From the NCBI RefSeq assembly GCF_014648135.1, contig NZ_BMQN01000014.1:1-64000 (forward strand): a stretch of DNA of 64,000 nucleotides, given 5' to 3'. Within the stretch, counting starts at the first letter, position 1; every line of letters begins with the position of its first letter. Positions 45,733-54,701 of this stretch are shown here, in pieces. Under the pieces are notes generated by a model that was given only the letters and a program-made list of their open reading frames with translations, was not told where the DNA came from and made no database searches. A program made the translations under genes and the position numbers. Source of the DNA: Deinococcus sedimenti. Its GTDB lineage: Bacteria > Deinococcota > Deinococci > Deinococcales > Deinococcaceae.

Positions 45733-47067
45733 ATGAACGAACCCACGTACCTGATCATCGGGGCCGGACCCTGCGGCCTGTCCCTCGCGCGCGCCTTCAC
45801 GCAGGCGGGCCTGTCCTACGAGCAGGTGGAACGCCACACCGACGTGGGCGGCATCTGGGACATCGAGAACCCGGGCACGCCCATGTACCGCTCGGCGCAT
45901 TTCATCTCGTCGAAGACCACCTCGGCGTTCCTGGGGTTCCCCATGCCCGCCGACTACCCCGACTACCCCACCAACCGGCAGATCCTCGCGTACCTGCGGT
46001 CGTTCGCGCGGACGTTCGGGCTGTACGGCCGCATCCGCTTCGGGGTGGGCGTCCTGGACGTGCAGGAGATGCCCGGCGGCTGGCAGGTGGCCTTCACGGA
46101 CGGACAGGTCCGCACGTACGCCGGGGTGATCTGCGCGACCGGCACGAACTGGGAACCGCAGATGCCGGAACTGCCCGGCGTGTTCGGCGGCGAGGTCCGC
46201 CACAGTGTCACGTACACCAGCCCCGACGAGTTCCGGGGGCGGCGCGTGCTGGTGCTGGGCGCCGGGAACTCCGGGTGTGACATCGCCTGCGACGCGGCCC
46301 GCAGCGCCGACGCGGCGTTCATCAGCATGCGGCGCGGGTACCATTTCATTCCCAAGCGGGTGTTCGGACGGCCCGCCGACACCCTGGCCGAGAATGGCCC
46401 GCACCTCCCGGCGTTCATCGAGCGGCCCGTCATGCAGGGCCTGCTGCGCCTCGTGACTGGTGACCTGACGAAACTGGGCCTGCCGAAACCCGACCACCGC
46501 CTGTTCGAATCGCACCCCATCGTGAACGACCAGCTGCTGCACCACCTCGCGCACGGGGACATCCGCGTGAAGGGCGACGTGGCGCGCCTGGACGGCCCGG
46601 ACGTCGTGTTCCGCGACGGCACGCGCGAGGCGGTGGACCTGATCATCTGCGCGACCGGGTACACCATGAACATCCCTTACGCCCGCCGGTACTTCGAGTG
46701 GAAGTCCGAACGCCCGGACCTGTACCTGACGATGTTCAACCGCTCGCACCACAACCTCTTCGGGCTGGGGTACCTGGAAACCGACGGGTCCCTGTACCCC
46801 CTGGCCGACTGGATGGCGCACCTGCTCACGCAGTACCTGCTGGAGCAGCGGGCGTACCCCGGCGGGCCGCAACCCTTCGACACCCTGATCCGCGAGGACC
46901 GCACCGACCTGTCCGGCGGCGCGCACGTGGACAGCCCCCGGCACGCGCTGTACGTGCAGCGCCGCGCGTTCCTGACGCACCTGCGCGCCCTGTGCCGCCG
47001 CCTGAACTGGCCCGAACCGGATGAGGCGGCCCTGAGCGTCCCCGCCCGCCAGGCGGTGAGCGCATGA
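45733..47067 (+). CDS. Flavin-containing monooxygenase (MymA-like)
   Basis: 444 residues. FAD motif YLIIGAGPCGLSLARAF, the FMO/BVMO-type VGGIWDIENPG, NADPH motif VLVLGAGNSGCDIACDAA, and the late ATG motif LIICATGYTMNIPYARRYF. The substrate is unknown; relatives oxidise ketones or heteroatoms. GGAGG lies 7 nt before ATG 45733. Its stop overlaps the SDR gene start (ATGA). AraC regulator, monooxygenase and SDR together recall the virS-mymA locus of mycobacteria. Confidence 0.85.
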   Translation: MNEPTYLIIGAGPCGLSLARAFTQAGLSYEQVERHTDVGGIWDIENPGTPMYRSAHFISSKTTSAFLGFPMPADYPDYPTNRQILAYLRSFARTFGLYGRIRFGVGVLDVQEMPGGWQVAFTDGQVRTYAGVICATGTNWEPQMPELPGVFGGEVRHSVTYTSPDEFRGRRVLVLGAGNSGCDIACDAARSADAAFISMRRGYHFIPKRVFGRPADTLAENGPHLPAFIERPVMQGLLRLVTGDLTKLGLPKPDHRLFESHPIVNDQLLHHLAHGDIRVKGDVARLDGPDVVFRDGTREAVDLIICATGYTMNIPYARRYFEWKSERPDLYLTMFNRSHHNLFGLGYLETDGSLYPLADWMAHLLTQYLLEQRAYPGGPQPFDTLIREDRTDLSGGAHVDSPRHALYVQRRAFLTHLRALCRRLNWPEPDEAALSVPARQAVSA

Positions 47068-47969
47068 TCCGCGCCGCCCTCACCCCCCGCTCTGGCCGCA
47101 CCCCGCAGGGCGCCGTGGCTGTCGTGACCGGCGCCGCCGGGGCCATCGGCACCGAGATCGCCCTGGCCCTCGACGCCGCCGGGGCGCACTTGGCGCTGGT
47201 GGACCTGCACCGCGACGGCTTGGAGGCCGTGCAGGCCCGCCTGAGCCGCCCCGCGCAGCTCATCGCCGCCGACCTGACCCGCGCGGCGGACATCACCCGC
47301 ATCCGCGAGGAGGTCATCCACTGGCACGGCGCGTGCCACCTGCTGATCAACAACGCGGGCGTCGTGATCGTCGAACCCTTCGAGGACAGCCGGACCGACA
47401 CCATCGAGACGGAACTGAACGTGAACCTCCTCGCCCCCGCGCTCCTCAGCCGTGAATTCTTCCCGTGGCTGCGCCTGGGCCGCGACCAGGGCGGCGCGTG
47501 GCAGCAGGGGCAGATCGTGACCGTCGTGTCCATGGCGGGCATCATCCCCATCGCCGAGAGCGCCGTGTACACCGCCTCGAAATTCGGGCTGCGCGGCCTG
47601 ATGCTGGCCCTCGCGCAGCGCTTCGCCGGGCAGGGCGTGCTCGTGAGCAGCATCCTGCCGGGCGGGGTGGACACCGGCATGCTGCGCCACGAGGCCACGC
47701 ACGGCGGCAGCCCACTGAACTTCCTGAGCGAACCCCAGACCGCCCGGCAGGTCGCGCAGGCCGTCCTGGCCAGCATCCACCGCCCACGCCTGGAACGCTA
47801 CGTGCCGTACGGCGACGGACTGTCCGGCCGACTGGCGATGCTGTGGCCCGGCCTGCTGCCCCGCCTGACCCCCCTGATGAACGTCCTCGGGGAACGCGGC
47901 CGCCAGCGGTACCTGAAAACGCGCGGCCTGACCGAGGTGATCCCGCACGATTCCGCCCAGACCCCCTGA
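47064..47969 (+). CDS. Short-chain dehydrogenase/reductase
   Basis: 301 residues, classical SDR. Cofactor loop VTGAAGAIGTEIA, NNAG in LLINNAGVVIVEP, and the catalytic Ser-Tyr-Lys (VVSMAG and YTASKFGLRG). A C-terminal extension with hydrophobic residues (LWPGLLPRLTPLMNVL) suggests membrane contact. It is translated with the monooxygenase and presumably acts on its substrate or product. Confidence 0.88.
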   Translation: MIRAALTPRSGRTPQGAVAVVTGAAGAIGTEIALALDAAGAHLALVDLHRDGLEAVQARLSRPAQLIAADLTRAADITRIREEVIHWHGACHLLINNAGVVIVEPFEDSRTDTIETELNVNLLAPALLSREFFPWLRLGRDQGGAWQQGQIVTVVSMAGIIPIAESAVYTASKFGLRGLMLALAQRFAGQGVLVSSILPGGVDTGMLRHEATHGGSPLNFLSEPQTARQVAQAVLASIHRPRLERYVPYGDGLSGRLAMLWPGLLPRLTPLMNVLGERGRQRYLKTRGLTEVIPHDSAQTP

Positions 47970-47973
47970 CGCG

Positions 47974-48017
47974 CCCCGGCCCCGCTGCCGGGACCTGTTG
48001 AGGCAGCGGGGCCGGGG
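47974..48017. terminator. Hairpin between the SDR gene and a convergent gene
   Basis: Perfect 16-bp stem (47974-47989 with 48002-48017), 12-nt loop, no T-run on either strand. It is placed as a shared terminator of convergent units. Confidence 0.55.
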
Positions 48018-48035
48018 TGGCGTGCCGGACGCCCG

Positions 48036-48254
48036 TCAGCGCAGGTGCGCGCGGGCCAGCGCCTCGCCGTCTTCTCGTGCTCGCGCCACGGCGTCGGTCC
48101 AGTCCTGAAGAACTGCTGGATCGAAGGGCTCATCTACGCTGTCGAGTTGCAGGTCGCCCAGGAGCGCACCGATCTCGTCGGAACCAGTGCGCTGGGAGTA
48201 CGCCTCCAGAAAGGCGAACATGGAGAGGTACGCCAGCCGGTCGGGAATGCTCAT
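48036..48254 (-). CDS. Small hypothetical protein downstream of a LURP-one-like gene
   Basis: 72 residues from MSIPDRLAYLSMFAFLEAYS; helical and acidic, no cysteines, no membrane segment. It starts 2 bp after the stop of the gene upstream, so it belongs to the same transcript. No family recognised; it may be a partner of the upstream product. Confidence 0.6.
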   Translation of the reverse strand: MSIPDRLAYLSMFAFLEAYSQRTGSDEIGALLGDLQLDSVDEPFDPAVLQDWTDAVARAREDGEALARAHLR

Positions 48255-48256
48255 GC

Positions 48257-48871
48257 TTACCCGCGTTCGCGTTCGCGCAGGATCAGCTGGACGAGGCCCA
48301 TCAGGACCAGTTCGTCGTCCTGCCCGGCGCGCGGCTGCAACTCCTCGACGGTGAAGCGGCGGGCCATGAAGCTGCGTTTCTTGTGCACGCGGTACGCCGC
48401 CTGCCCGCCCGTGTCGGTCACGGTGTACGTGGGGTTCACGAGGTAGTCGAAGCCCATGGCGATGAAGTCCCCGATGAAGGGAATGGCGTCCAGTGCGCCC
48501 TCGATCAGGCCGAGCCAGGGGTGGTCGTCGCGGATGGCGAAGCGCGGTTCGCCGTTCGGGCCGAGCAGGTCGTACCCGGCGGCCCACAGGGTCCGCATGC
48601 CCTGCGCCTGGAGGGCGCCGACGGGCGTGCCGTCCATCCGTTCGATCAGGCGTGACGCCTTCCAGTCGAGTGCGCCCGCGAGGAAGCCCTTGGCTTTCAT
48701 GCGGTGGGTCTGCACCTGTTTCTGCTCGTCGCGGTAGATGCGGACCTCGTCGCGGACGCTGAACGTCTTCTCCTTCACGACCGCGACGAGCTGGCCGCCT
48801 GCGTCGGTGACGCGCAGTTCGGTGAAGAGACTGAATTTGAATTCCAGCGTCAGGGGGAAGGCGAGGCTCAT
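48257..48871 (-). CDS. LURP-one/scramblase-related protein
   Basis: 204 residues. Tubby-like beta-barrel pattern: MSLAFPLTLEFKFSLFTELR, VTDAGGQLVAVVKEK, IYRDEQKQVQTHRMKAKG, and a later repeat around YTVTDTGGQAAYRVHKKRS. The central hydrophobic stretch IEGALDAIPFIGDFIAMGF could be a buried or membrane helix. Families of this fold bind membranes or lipids; a function cannot be assigned. It is 14 bp from the fmt stop and may be part of the def-fmt transcript. Confidence 0.7.
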   Translation of the reverse strand: MSLAFPLTLEFKFSLFTELRVTDAGGQLVAVVKEKTFSVRDEVRIYRDEQKQVQTHRMKAKGFLAGALDWKASRLIERMDGTPVGALQAQGMRTLWAAGYDLLGPNGEPRFAIRDDHPWLGLIEGALDAIPFIGDFIAMGFDYLVNPTYTVTDTGGQAAYRVHKKRSFMARRFTVEELQPRAGQDDELVLMGLVQLILRERERG

Positions 48872-48887
48872 GCCCCCGGGTACGGGC

Positions 48888-49841
48888 CTACTCGCGGGTC
48901 GGTTCCCAGATGTCGAGGCGGGTGCCGGGTTTGATCCCCGTCCCCTGCGCCCAGGTGTGCGCGGGCTGCGCCTTGCGCGCCTCGGGCTGCACGGTGCGGA
49001 TCAGCACGGCGCCGTCGCGCGCGGCGACCGTCAGGCCGCCTTCAGTGACACCCAGCACCTCGCCCGGCTGGCCGGACCCGGCGGTGACGCTCAGGCCACC
49101 GAGTTTCAGGCGCGCGCCGCCCAGGAACGCCGTGGTCTGCGGCCACGCGGCCACGCCCCGGGAGCGGTTCACGATCTGCGCGGCGGTGTCGCCCCAGCGG
49201 ACGAAGCCGTCCTCCTTGACCAGCATGGGCGCGTGCGTCGCCTGCGCCTCGTCCTGCGGGGTGGGGGAGAGGCCGTCCAGGTTCGACAGCGCCTGCACGA
49301 TCAGCCGCGACGCCTGCGCACTCAGGGCGTCCGCGAGTTCGAGGCTGGTCCAGTCGGGCGCGACCGGCAGCGCCTCCTGCAGCAGGACCGGGCCGGTGTC
49401 CATGCCCTCGTCGGTCTGCATGATCGTCGTGCCCGTCACCGCCTCGCCGTTGATCAGCGCCCACTGGATCGGCGCGGAGCCCCGGTACGCGGGCAGCAGG
49501 CTGGTGTGGGTGTTCAGGAACCCATAGCGGGGAATGTTCAGCACGCTGAGGGGCAGGATCTTCCCGTACGCGCAGGTGACCGCCACGTCCGCGCCGGACT
49601 CGCGCAGCGTCGCCTCGAACGCCGCGTTCCCCCGCAGCTTCCTGGGCTGCGCGAGGGGCAGGCTCAGTTCCGCCGCGCGGGCCGCGACGGGCGGCGGCGT
49701 CAGTTTCAGGCCGCGCCCCACCGGCTTGTCCGGCTGCGCGACGACCAGCACCACCTCGAACCGCTCGCGGATCGCGTCCAGCACCGGCAGCGCGAACGCG
49801 GGCGACCCGAAGAACGCCACGCGCGGCCCGCCGCCGGTCAA
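48888..49841 (-). CDS. fmt: Methionyl-tRNA formyltransferase
   Basis: 317 residues. Formylates initiator Met-tRNA. VAFFGSPAFALPVL at the start, formyl-folate site and catalytic region in CAYGKILP, NTHTSLLPAYRGSAPIQW, and GTTIMQTDEGMDTGPVL. The Asn-His-Asp triad is present, with HTSLLP in place of the more usual HPSLLP. The start overlaps the def stop (ATGA), pairing formylation with deformylation in one operon. Confidence 0.94.
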   Translation of the reverse strand: MTGGGPRVAFFGSPAFALPVLDAIRERFEVVLVVAQPDKPVGRGLKLTPPPVAARAAELSLPLAQPRKLRGNAAFEATLRESGADVAVTCAYGKILPLSVLNIPRYGFLNTHTSLLPAYRGSAPIQWALINGEAVTGTTIMQTDEGMDTGPVLLQEALPVAPDWTSLELADALSAQASRLIVQALSNLDGLSPTPQDEAQATHAPMLVKEDGFVRWGDTAAQIVNRSRGVAAWPQTTAFLGGARLKLGGLSVTAGSGQPGEVLGVTEGGLTVAARDGAVLIRTVQPEARKAQPAHTWAQGTGIKPGTRLDIWEPTRE

Positions 49842-50491
49842 AGGCCCGCCTTGCGCTGCCGCTCGTGCGCGGCCAGATCGTTCAGGAACGTCCGGGACTT
49901 CTGCTGGATCGCCAGCAGCTCCTTGCGGTAGTCCTCGGTCACCTCGGCCGGCAGGCGGTCCAGGAACAGCACGCCGTCCAGGTGATCCGCCTCGTGCTGG
50001 AACACCCGCGCCAGGAAATCATCCGCCTCGACCACACGGGCCACCCCGTCCAGGTCCGTGTAGCTGACCTGCACGGCGCGGGCGCGCGGCACGCCCTCCT
50101 CGTAGATGCCGGGAATGCTCAGGCACCCCTCCTGGTACGAGCGGTCCTTCTTCTTGTCGATGACCTTCAGCACCGGGTTCAGCATCACGAAATCACGCAG
50201 CACGCGGGACTTCAGCGGCCTGTCCTGGCCCTCGTTCTCCTCCTCGTCGTCCTCGTACTCGACCGCCACGAACATCCGCACGGGCAGGCCGATCTGCGGC
50301 GCGGCCAGCCCCACGCCGTGCGCCTCGAACATCGTCTCCAGCATGGTGTCCGCCACCTGACGCACCGTCTGCGGATCGAAACCCGGCACGGTCAGGGTGT
50401 CGGTCGCCTGGAGGGGCTTGGCCTTGCGGCGCAGCACGGGGTCACCGTACAGGCGCAGCGGGTACACGCGGGGAGAGGCAGGGTCGCTCAC
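49838..50491 (-). CDS. def: Peptide deformylase
   Basis: 217 residues. Removes the N-formyl group from nascent proteins. The three motifs GVGLAAPQIG, EGCLSIPG and HEADHLDG supply the metal ligands (Cys, two His) and the catalytic Glu. An acidic insertion EYEDDEEENEGQDRP between motifs I and II is unusual and makes the protein longer than E. coli Def. GTG start with AGGAG 5 nt upstream. Confidence 0.95.
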   Translation of the reverse strand: MSDPASPRVYPLRLYGDPVLRRKAKPLQATDTLTVPGFDPQTVRQVADTMLETMFEAHGVGLAAPQIGLPVRMFVAVEYEDDEEENEGQDRPLKSRVLRDFVMLNPVLKVIDKKKDRSYQEGCLSIPGIYEEGVPRARAVQVSYTDLDGVARVVEADDFLARVFQHEADHLDGVLFLDRLPAEVTEDYRKELLAIQQKSRTFLNDLAAHERQRKAGL

Positions 50492-50673
50492 AATACTCCT
50501 GTTTTACCAGACGCCCCCGGAAGCGACCCTGCCCTGACATCCAGATCGCGCCGGGCGGCGGGTGGTGAAAGCGTGAAGTGCGCCTTAAAGAAACCGGCCC
50601 ACGCGGGTCAGGCTCAGCTGCTCAGATGACCGGACGACCCTCGCCCCCCCGTCCTGCCTTCAAGGAGCCCCTC

Positions 50674-51828
50674 ATGCGACCCAACCTGCTGACCCTGACC
50701 GCCACCCTGGCCCTGACCGCGCCCCTGCAACTCGCCGCCGCGCAGACCGACACCACCCAGGCCACCACGACGACCCAGACGCCCGCCGCGCTCGCCGCCG
50801 ACGCCCGCACCCTGGCCGACAAGGCCCGCGCCACCTACCCCAAAGGCAGCGCGAACATCGACCAGACCCTCTGGAAGCAGGCCGCCGCCGCCGCCGAGGC
50901 CGCCGTCGCCGCCGCGCCCGGCAACCCCGAGTACCTGAAACTCCGCGCGAACATCTACACCGAAGTCGGCTTCTGGAAACAGGCCGAGACCACCTGGACC
51001 GCGTACTTCCAGGCCGCGCCCAGCGCCGCGCAGAACACCCCCGAAGCGAAGAGCGCCGCCACGGTCCAGTACAACCTCGGGTACGCCGCGTACACCCGCA
51101 ACCAGCCCGATCAGGCGGCGAAGTTCTTCGACACCTGCCTGACCTTCGACCCCGCCAGCGCCCCCTGCGCCACCTGGGCCGCCCGCACCGCACTCGAAGC
51201 CGGGCAGTACGCCCAGGCCCGCACGCTGTACGACCGGGCGCTGACCCTGAACCCCGGCGACAAGACCCTGGCGTACTTCCGCGCCCTGACCGACAAGGCC
51301 GCGCAGTACGGCCCCGCCGCCACCCGCGCCTTCAGCCGCGCCTACGGCGACCTGGACGCCGGACGCAAAGCCCAGGCCCTCGCCGGATTCCAGGAAGCCG
51401 CCCGCAGCGCCCCCAACTTCGCCGACGCGCAGCGCGAAGCCGGCCGCCTCGCCCTCGACCTGAACAACACCCAGGCCGCCCTGGACGCCTACAAGGCACT
51501 CAGCGCCCTGCCCGGCATGACCGCCAGCGACAGGTACAACCTCGCCCTCGCCCAGGAAGCCCAGACCTACGGCCTCCAGGCCGTCCGCACCTACCGCGCC
51601 GCCTACGCCAAGTACGCCGCCGGGGACAAGACCGCCGCCGAAGCAGGCTTCCAGGCCGCCACCACCCAGAACCCCAGGTACGCCAAAGCCTGGGCATGGC
51701 TGGGCCGCACCCGCTACGAACGTAAGGACTACCCCGGCGCGACCGCCGCGTACACCCAGGCCGTCACCCTGGACCCCACCGACAAGAGCAGCGCGTACTA
51801 CCTGAAACTCGCCCAGCAGGGCAAATAA
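50674..51828 (+). CDS. Exported TPR-repeat protein
   Basis: 384 residues. Signal peptide MRPNLLTLTATLALTAPLQL followed by AAAQ. Several tetratricopeptide repeats fill most of the rest, e.g. APGNPEYLKLRANIYTE, NLGYAAYTRNQPDQAAKFFD, TLYDRALTLNPGDK and YPGATAAYTQAVTLDP. It is presumably a periplasmic scaffold; partners unknown. AAGGAG lies 6 nt before ATG. The composition is very Ala-rich. Confidence 0.85.
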   Translation: MRPNLLTLTATLALTAPLQLAAAQTDTTQATTTTQTPAALAADARTLADKARATYPKGSANIDQTLWKQAAAAAEAAVAAAPGNPEYLKLRANIYTEVGFWKQAETTWTAYFQAAPSAAQNTPEAKSAATVQYNLGYAAYTRNQPDQAAKFFDTCLTFDPASAPCATWAARTALEAGQYAQARTLYDRALTLNPGDKTLAYFRALTDKAAQYGPAATRAFSRAYGDLDAGRKAQALAGFQEAARSAPNFADAQREAGRLALDLNNTQAALDAYKALSALPGMTASDRYNLALAQEAQTYGLQAVRTYRAAYAKYAAGDKTAAEAGFQAATTQNPRYAKAWAWLGRTRYERKDYPGATAAYTQAVTLDPTDKSSAYYLKLAQQGK

Positions 51829-51842
51829 CGTCGGAAGAAAAA

Positions 51843-51866
51843 CGGCCCCCTCAGCGCAGGGGGCCG
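51843..51866 (-). terminator. Bidirectional terminator between the TPR gene and the COG0523 gene
   Basis: 8-bp stem CGGCCCCC/GGGGGCCG (51843-51850, 51859-51866). On the minus strand TTTTTC follows, a proper T-run for the COG0523 gene; on the plus strand CTTCG follows. Confidence 0.75.
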
Positions 51867-51875
51867 CTTCGCCGT

Positions 51876-52841
51876 TCAATCCGGGATGAGGTCGTGCGGG
51901 TCGGGCGTCAGGCACGCGGCCCACGCGGCCTCGAACTCCGCGCGGTCCAGGCCCCGGCCGATCACCACGAGTTCCGACGTGCCGTCGCCAGCCTCCCAGG
52001 CGTCGGCGGTGAACAGGTCCCGCACCGCCTGGAACAGGATGCGCTGCGGGTACCCGAACAGATCGAGGAACCCCTTGGCGCGCAGCACCTCCGCCGGGCG
52101 GGACAGCAGGTAGTCGGTCATGAACCGCTGCCACGCGTACGGGTCCAGGGAGCGGTCGGCGCGCAGCGTGAAGGACTTCAGGCCCGGCGTGTGCGCCGCG
52201 CGGGTATCCACGCCGTCCAGCACGCGCGGGTCGAAGTCGTCGCGGGCCAGCAGCGCTTCCGCGTCGATCTGCCCCTGCTCCACACGCTTGATGTCGGCCA
52301 GGGGGTTCACGCCGCGCAGCACGCCCTGCGCGTGATCCAGCAGGGCCGGGTCGGCGAGGTCGGTCTTGTTCAGCACGACCACGTTCGCGTACGCCAGCTG
52401 CCGCGCCGCCTCCGGATGCTCCCGCAGGGTCTGCAGGGCGTGCCGGGCGTCCACGACCGCCACGAGCGTCGTCACGCGGAACGCCGCGCGCACCGAGCGT
52501 TCCAGCAGCGTCGTCAGCACTGGCGTCGGGTCGGCCACGCCGCTCAGCTCCACGATCACCGCGTCCGGTTTCTGCTCTCGCATGGCGATCGTCACCAGCG
52601 CCCGCAGCAGATCATCCCGGCCCGTGCAGCACAGGCACCCGGCCGTCAGTTCCGTCACGTCATCCTGCAGCCGCTCGATCAGGCTGCCGTCCACGCCCTG
52701 CGCGCCGAACTCGTTCACGATCACACCCAGCCGGTGCGGCAGCGACCGGATCAGGTGATTCACCAGCGTCGTCTTCCCGGCCCCCAGAAAGCCGCCCACC
52801 ACCACCACAGGAATCCGGTCATCCGGCCGCGCACTCGTCAT
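51876..52841 (-). CDS. COG0523 family GTPase (CobW/ZNG1-type metallochaperone)
   Basis: 321 residues. Walker A VVVVGGFLGAGKTTLVNHL, the metal-binding CxCC in AGCLCCTGRDDL, Walker B VIVELSGVADP and NKTD in VVLNKTDLAD. The C-terminal CobW domain includes AKGFLDLFGYPQRILFQ. These GTPases deliver Zn or other metals to client proteins; the metal is not deducible. ATG 52841 lies 7 nt after TATGCT (52849-52854), so a leaderless transcript; the ATG 12 nt upstream lies within that -10. Confidence 0.88.
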   Translation of the reverse strand: MTSARPDDRIPVVVVGGFLGAGKTTLVNHLIRSLPHRLGVIVNEFGAQGVDGSLIERLQDDVTELTAGCLCCTGRDDLLRALVTIAMREQKPDAVIVELSGVADPTPVLTTLLERSVRAAFRVTTLVAVVDARHALQTLREHPEAARQLAYANVVVLNKTDLADPALLDHAQGVLRGVNPLADIKRVEQGQIDAEALLARDDFDPRVLDGVDTRAAHTPGLKSFTLRADRSLDPYAWQRFMTDYLLSRPAEVLRAKGFLDLFGYPQRILFQAVRDLFTADAWEAGDGTSELVVIGRGLDRAEFEAAWAACLTPDPHDLIPD

Positions 52842-52937
52842 GCCGCGCAGCATACGGGGTGACCGGCGCGGGAAATGGAACGGGGAAGGCGGGACTCCTC
52901 ACAGGCAGGCGCGTGCGGGTGGCGTAGCCTCTGGCCC

Positions 52938-54698
52938 ATGCCTGCCCCGAGTTCGTCCGTGTTGCGCCGCCTGTACGGGCTGCTGGGGCCCTACCGCCGC
53001 ACGGTGGGCGCGGGGCTGCTGCTGTTGCTGGGGAGCGTGGCGGCGGAACTGTACCCGCCGCTCGTGTGGATCCGCGTGGTGGACCACGGGATTCCGAACC
53101 GCGACTGGACGTTCATCGGGTGGCAGCTGGTGCTGCTGGTGGCGGTGTTCGGCGTGCAGCAGGGCCTGTCGGCGTGGCGGGGGCTGCTGCTGGAGCGGGC
53201 GGGGCAGGCGTTCACGCGCGACCTGCGCCTCACGCTGTACCGGAAGTTGCAGGGGCAGTCGGCGGCGTACTTCGAGGGGCAGCGGACCGGGGACCTGATC
53301 GCCCGCGTGACCGGGGACGTGGACGCGCTGCAGGACGTGCTGGTGCGCGGCACGGACGCCGTGCTGGCGAACGCCCTGCGATTGATCGGCGTGATCGGGA
53401 TCTTCATCGCGCTGCAACCGCTGCTGGGCGTCCTGACGACCCTCCCGATGATCGCCGTGGCACTCATGCTGCGCCGGTACGCGCGCACGGTGCGGCCCGC
53501 GTACCGCGCGGCGCGCGCCCGCCTGGGTGACCTGAGTGCGCTGATCACGGACCGCCTGAGCGGCATCCGCGTGGTGCAGGGCTTCGCGCGGGAGAACGCC
53601 GAGGCCGAGCGCATCCGCGCCCTGGGCGACGAGCTGTACGCCGAGGGCGTGAAGGCCGTCACCATCCGCAACCGCGCCTTTCCCCGCGCGCGCTTCGTGG
53701 GGAACCTGGGGAACCTGATCATGCTGGGCGGCGGCGCGTGGCTGATCATGGCCGGGCAGTTCACGCTCGGCGGCCTCCTCGCGTACCGCGGGTACGGGCG
53801 GTACTTCTACGGTCCGATCGACGACCTCGTGAACATCGGCGACCTGCTCCAGCGGGCCGAGGCGAGCGGACGGCGGGTGTTCGAGGTGCTCGACGCGCCC
53901 GTCCCCGTGCAGGACTGGCCCGGCGCGCAGCCCCTGCCGCAACCCGTACGCGGTGACCTGCGCTTCGAGAACGTCACGTTCGGGTACGACCCCGCCCGGC
54001 CCATCCTGCGGGACGTCACGCTGCACATCCCGGCCGGGCAGCGCGTCGCCCTCCTCGGCGAGAGCGGGGCGGGCAAGAGCACCCTGCTCGCCCTCGTCAC
54101 CCGCACCTTCGACCCGCAACAGGGCCGCGTGACGCTCGACGGGCACGACCTGTGCGACCTCACCCTGCGCAGCCTGCGGAAGAACGCCGCCGTCATGGCG
54201 CAGGACACCTTCCTGTTCCACGACACGGTGCTGAACAACGTCCGCTACGCCCGACCCGACGCCACCGACACCGAGGTCGAGGCCGCCCTGCGCGCCGCGC
54301 ACGCCCACACCTTCGTCCACGCCCTCCCGGACGGCCTCCAGACCGTCGTGGGGGAACGTGGCGTGCGGCTCAGCGGCGGGCAACGCCAGCGGCTCTCCAT
54401 CGCCCGCACACTCCTGGCCCGGCCCAGCCTCCTGCTGCTGGACGAACCCACGAGCGCCGTCGACGCCGAGAGCGAAACCCAGGTCGTCGCCGCCCTGGAC
54501 GAACTCACGCGCGGCCGCACCGCGCTGATCGTCACGCACCGCCCCAGCCTCGCCCGTACCGCCGACCGCGTCATCGTCCTCGCGGGCGGCGTGATCGTCG
54601 AGGACGGCCACCCCGACACCCTCCGCCGACGCGGCGGCGCGTACGCCACGCTGGAACGCCAGATGGGCGGCGAGCTCACGCCCGAGGTGACGGGCTGA
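52938..54698 (+). CDS. ABC transporter, fused permease and ATPase
   Basis: 586 residues. Membrane domain with about six helices (1-320) of the type I exporter fold. ATPase domain: Walker A LLGESGAGKSTLLALV, signature RLSGGQRQRLSIAR, Walker B LLLLDEPTSAVDAE, H-loop VTHRP. It works as a homodimer or with another half transporter; cargo (lipid, drug or peptide) unknown. ATG lies 7 nt after TAGCCT, suggesting a leaderless transcript. It converges on priA with 3 bp between the genes. Confidence 0.92.
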   Translation: MPAPSSSVLRRLYGLLGPYRRTVGAGLLLLLGSVAAELYPPLVWIRVVDHGIPNRDWTFIGWQLVLLVAVFGVQQGLSAWRGLLLERAGQAFTRDLRLTLYRKLQGQSAAYFEGQRTGDLIARVTGDVDALQDVLVRGTDAVLANALRLIGVIGIFIALQPLLGVLTTLPMIAVALMLRRYARTVRPAYRAARARLGDLSALITDRLSGIRVVQGFARENAEAERIRALGDELYAEGVKAVTIRNRAFPRARFVGNLGNLIMLGGGAWLIMAGQFTLGGLLAYRGYGRYFYGPIDDLVNIGDLLQRAEASGRRVFEVLDAPVPVQDWPGAQPLPQPVRGDLRFENVTFGYDPARPILRDVTLHIPAGQRVALLGESGAGKSTLLALVTRTFDPQQGRVTLDGHDLCDLTLRSLRKNAAVMAQDTFLFHDTVLNNVRYARPDATDTEVEAALRAAHAHTFVHALPDGLQTVVGERGVRLSGGQRQRLSIARTLLARPSLLLLDEPTSAVDAESETQVVAALDELTRGRTALIVTHRPSLARTADRVIVLAGGVIVEDGHPDTLRRRGGAYATLERQMGGELTPEVTG

Positions 54699-54701
54699 GC
54701 C

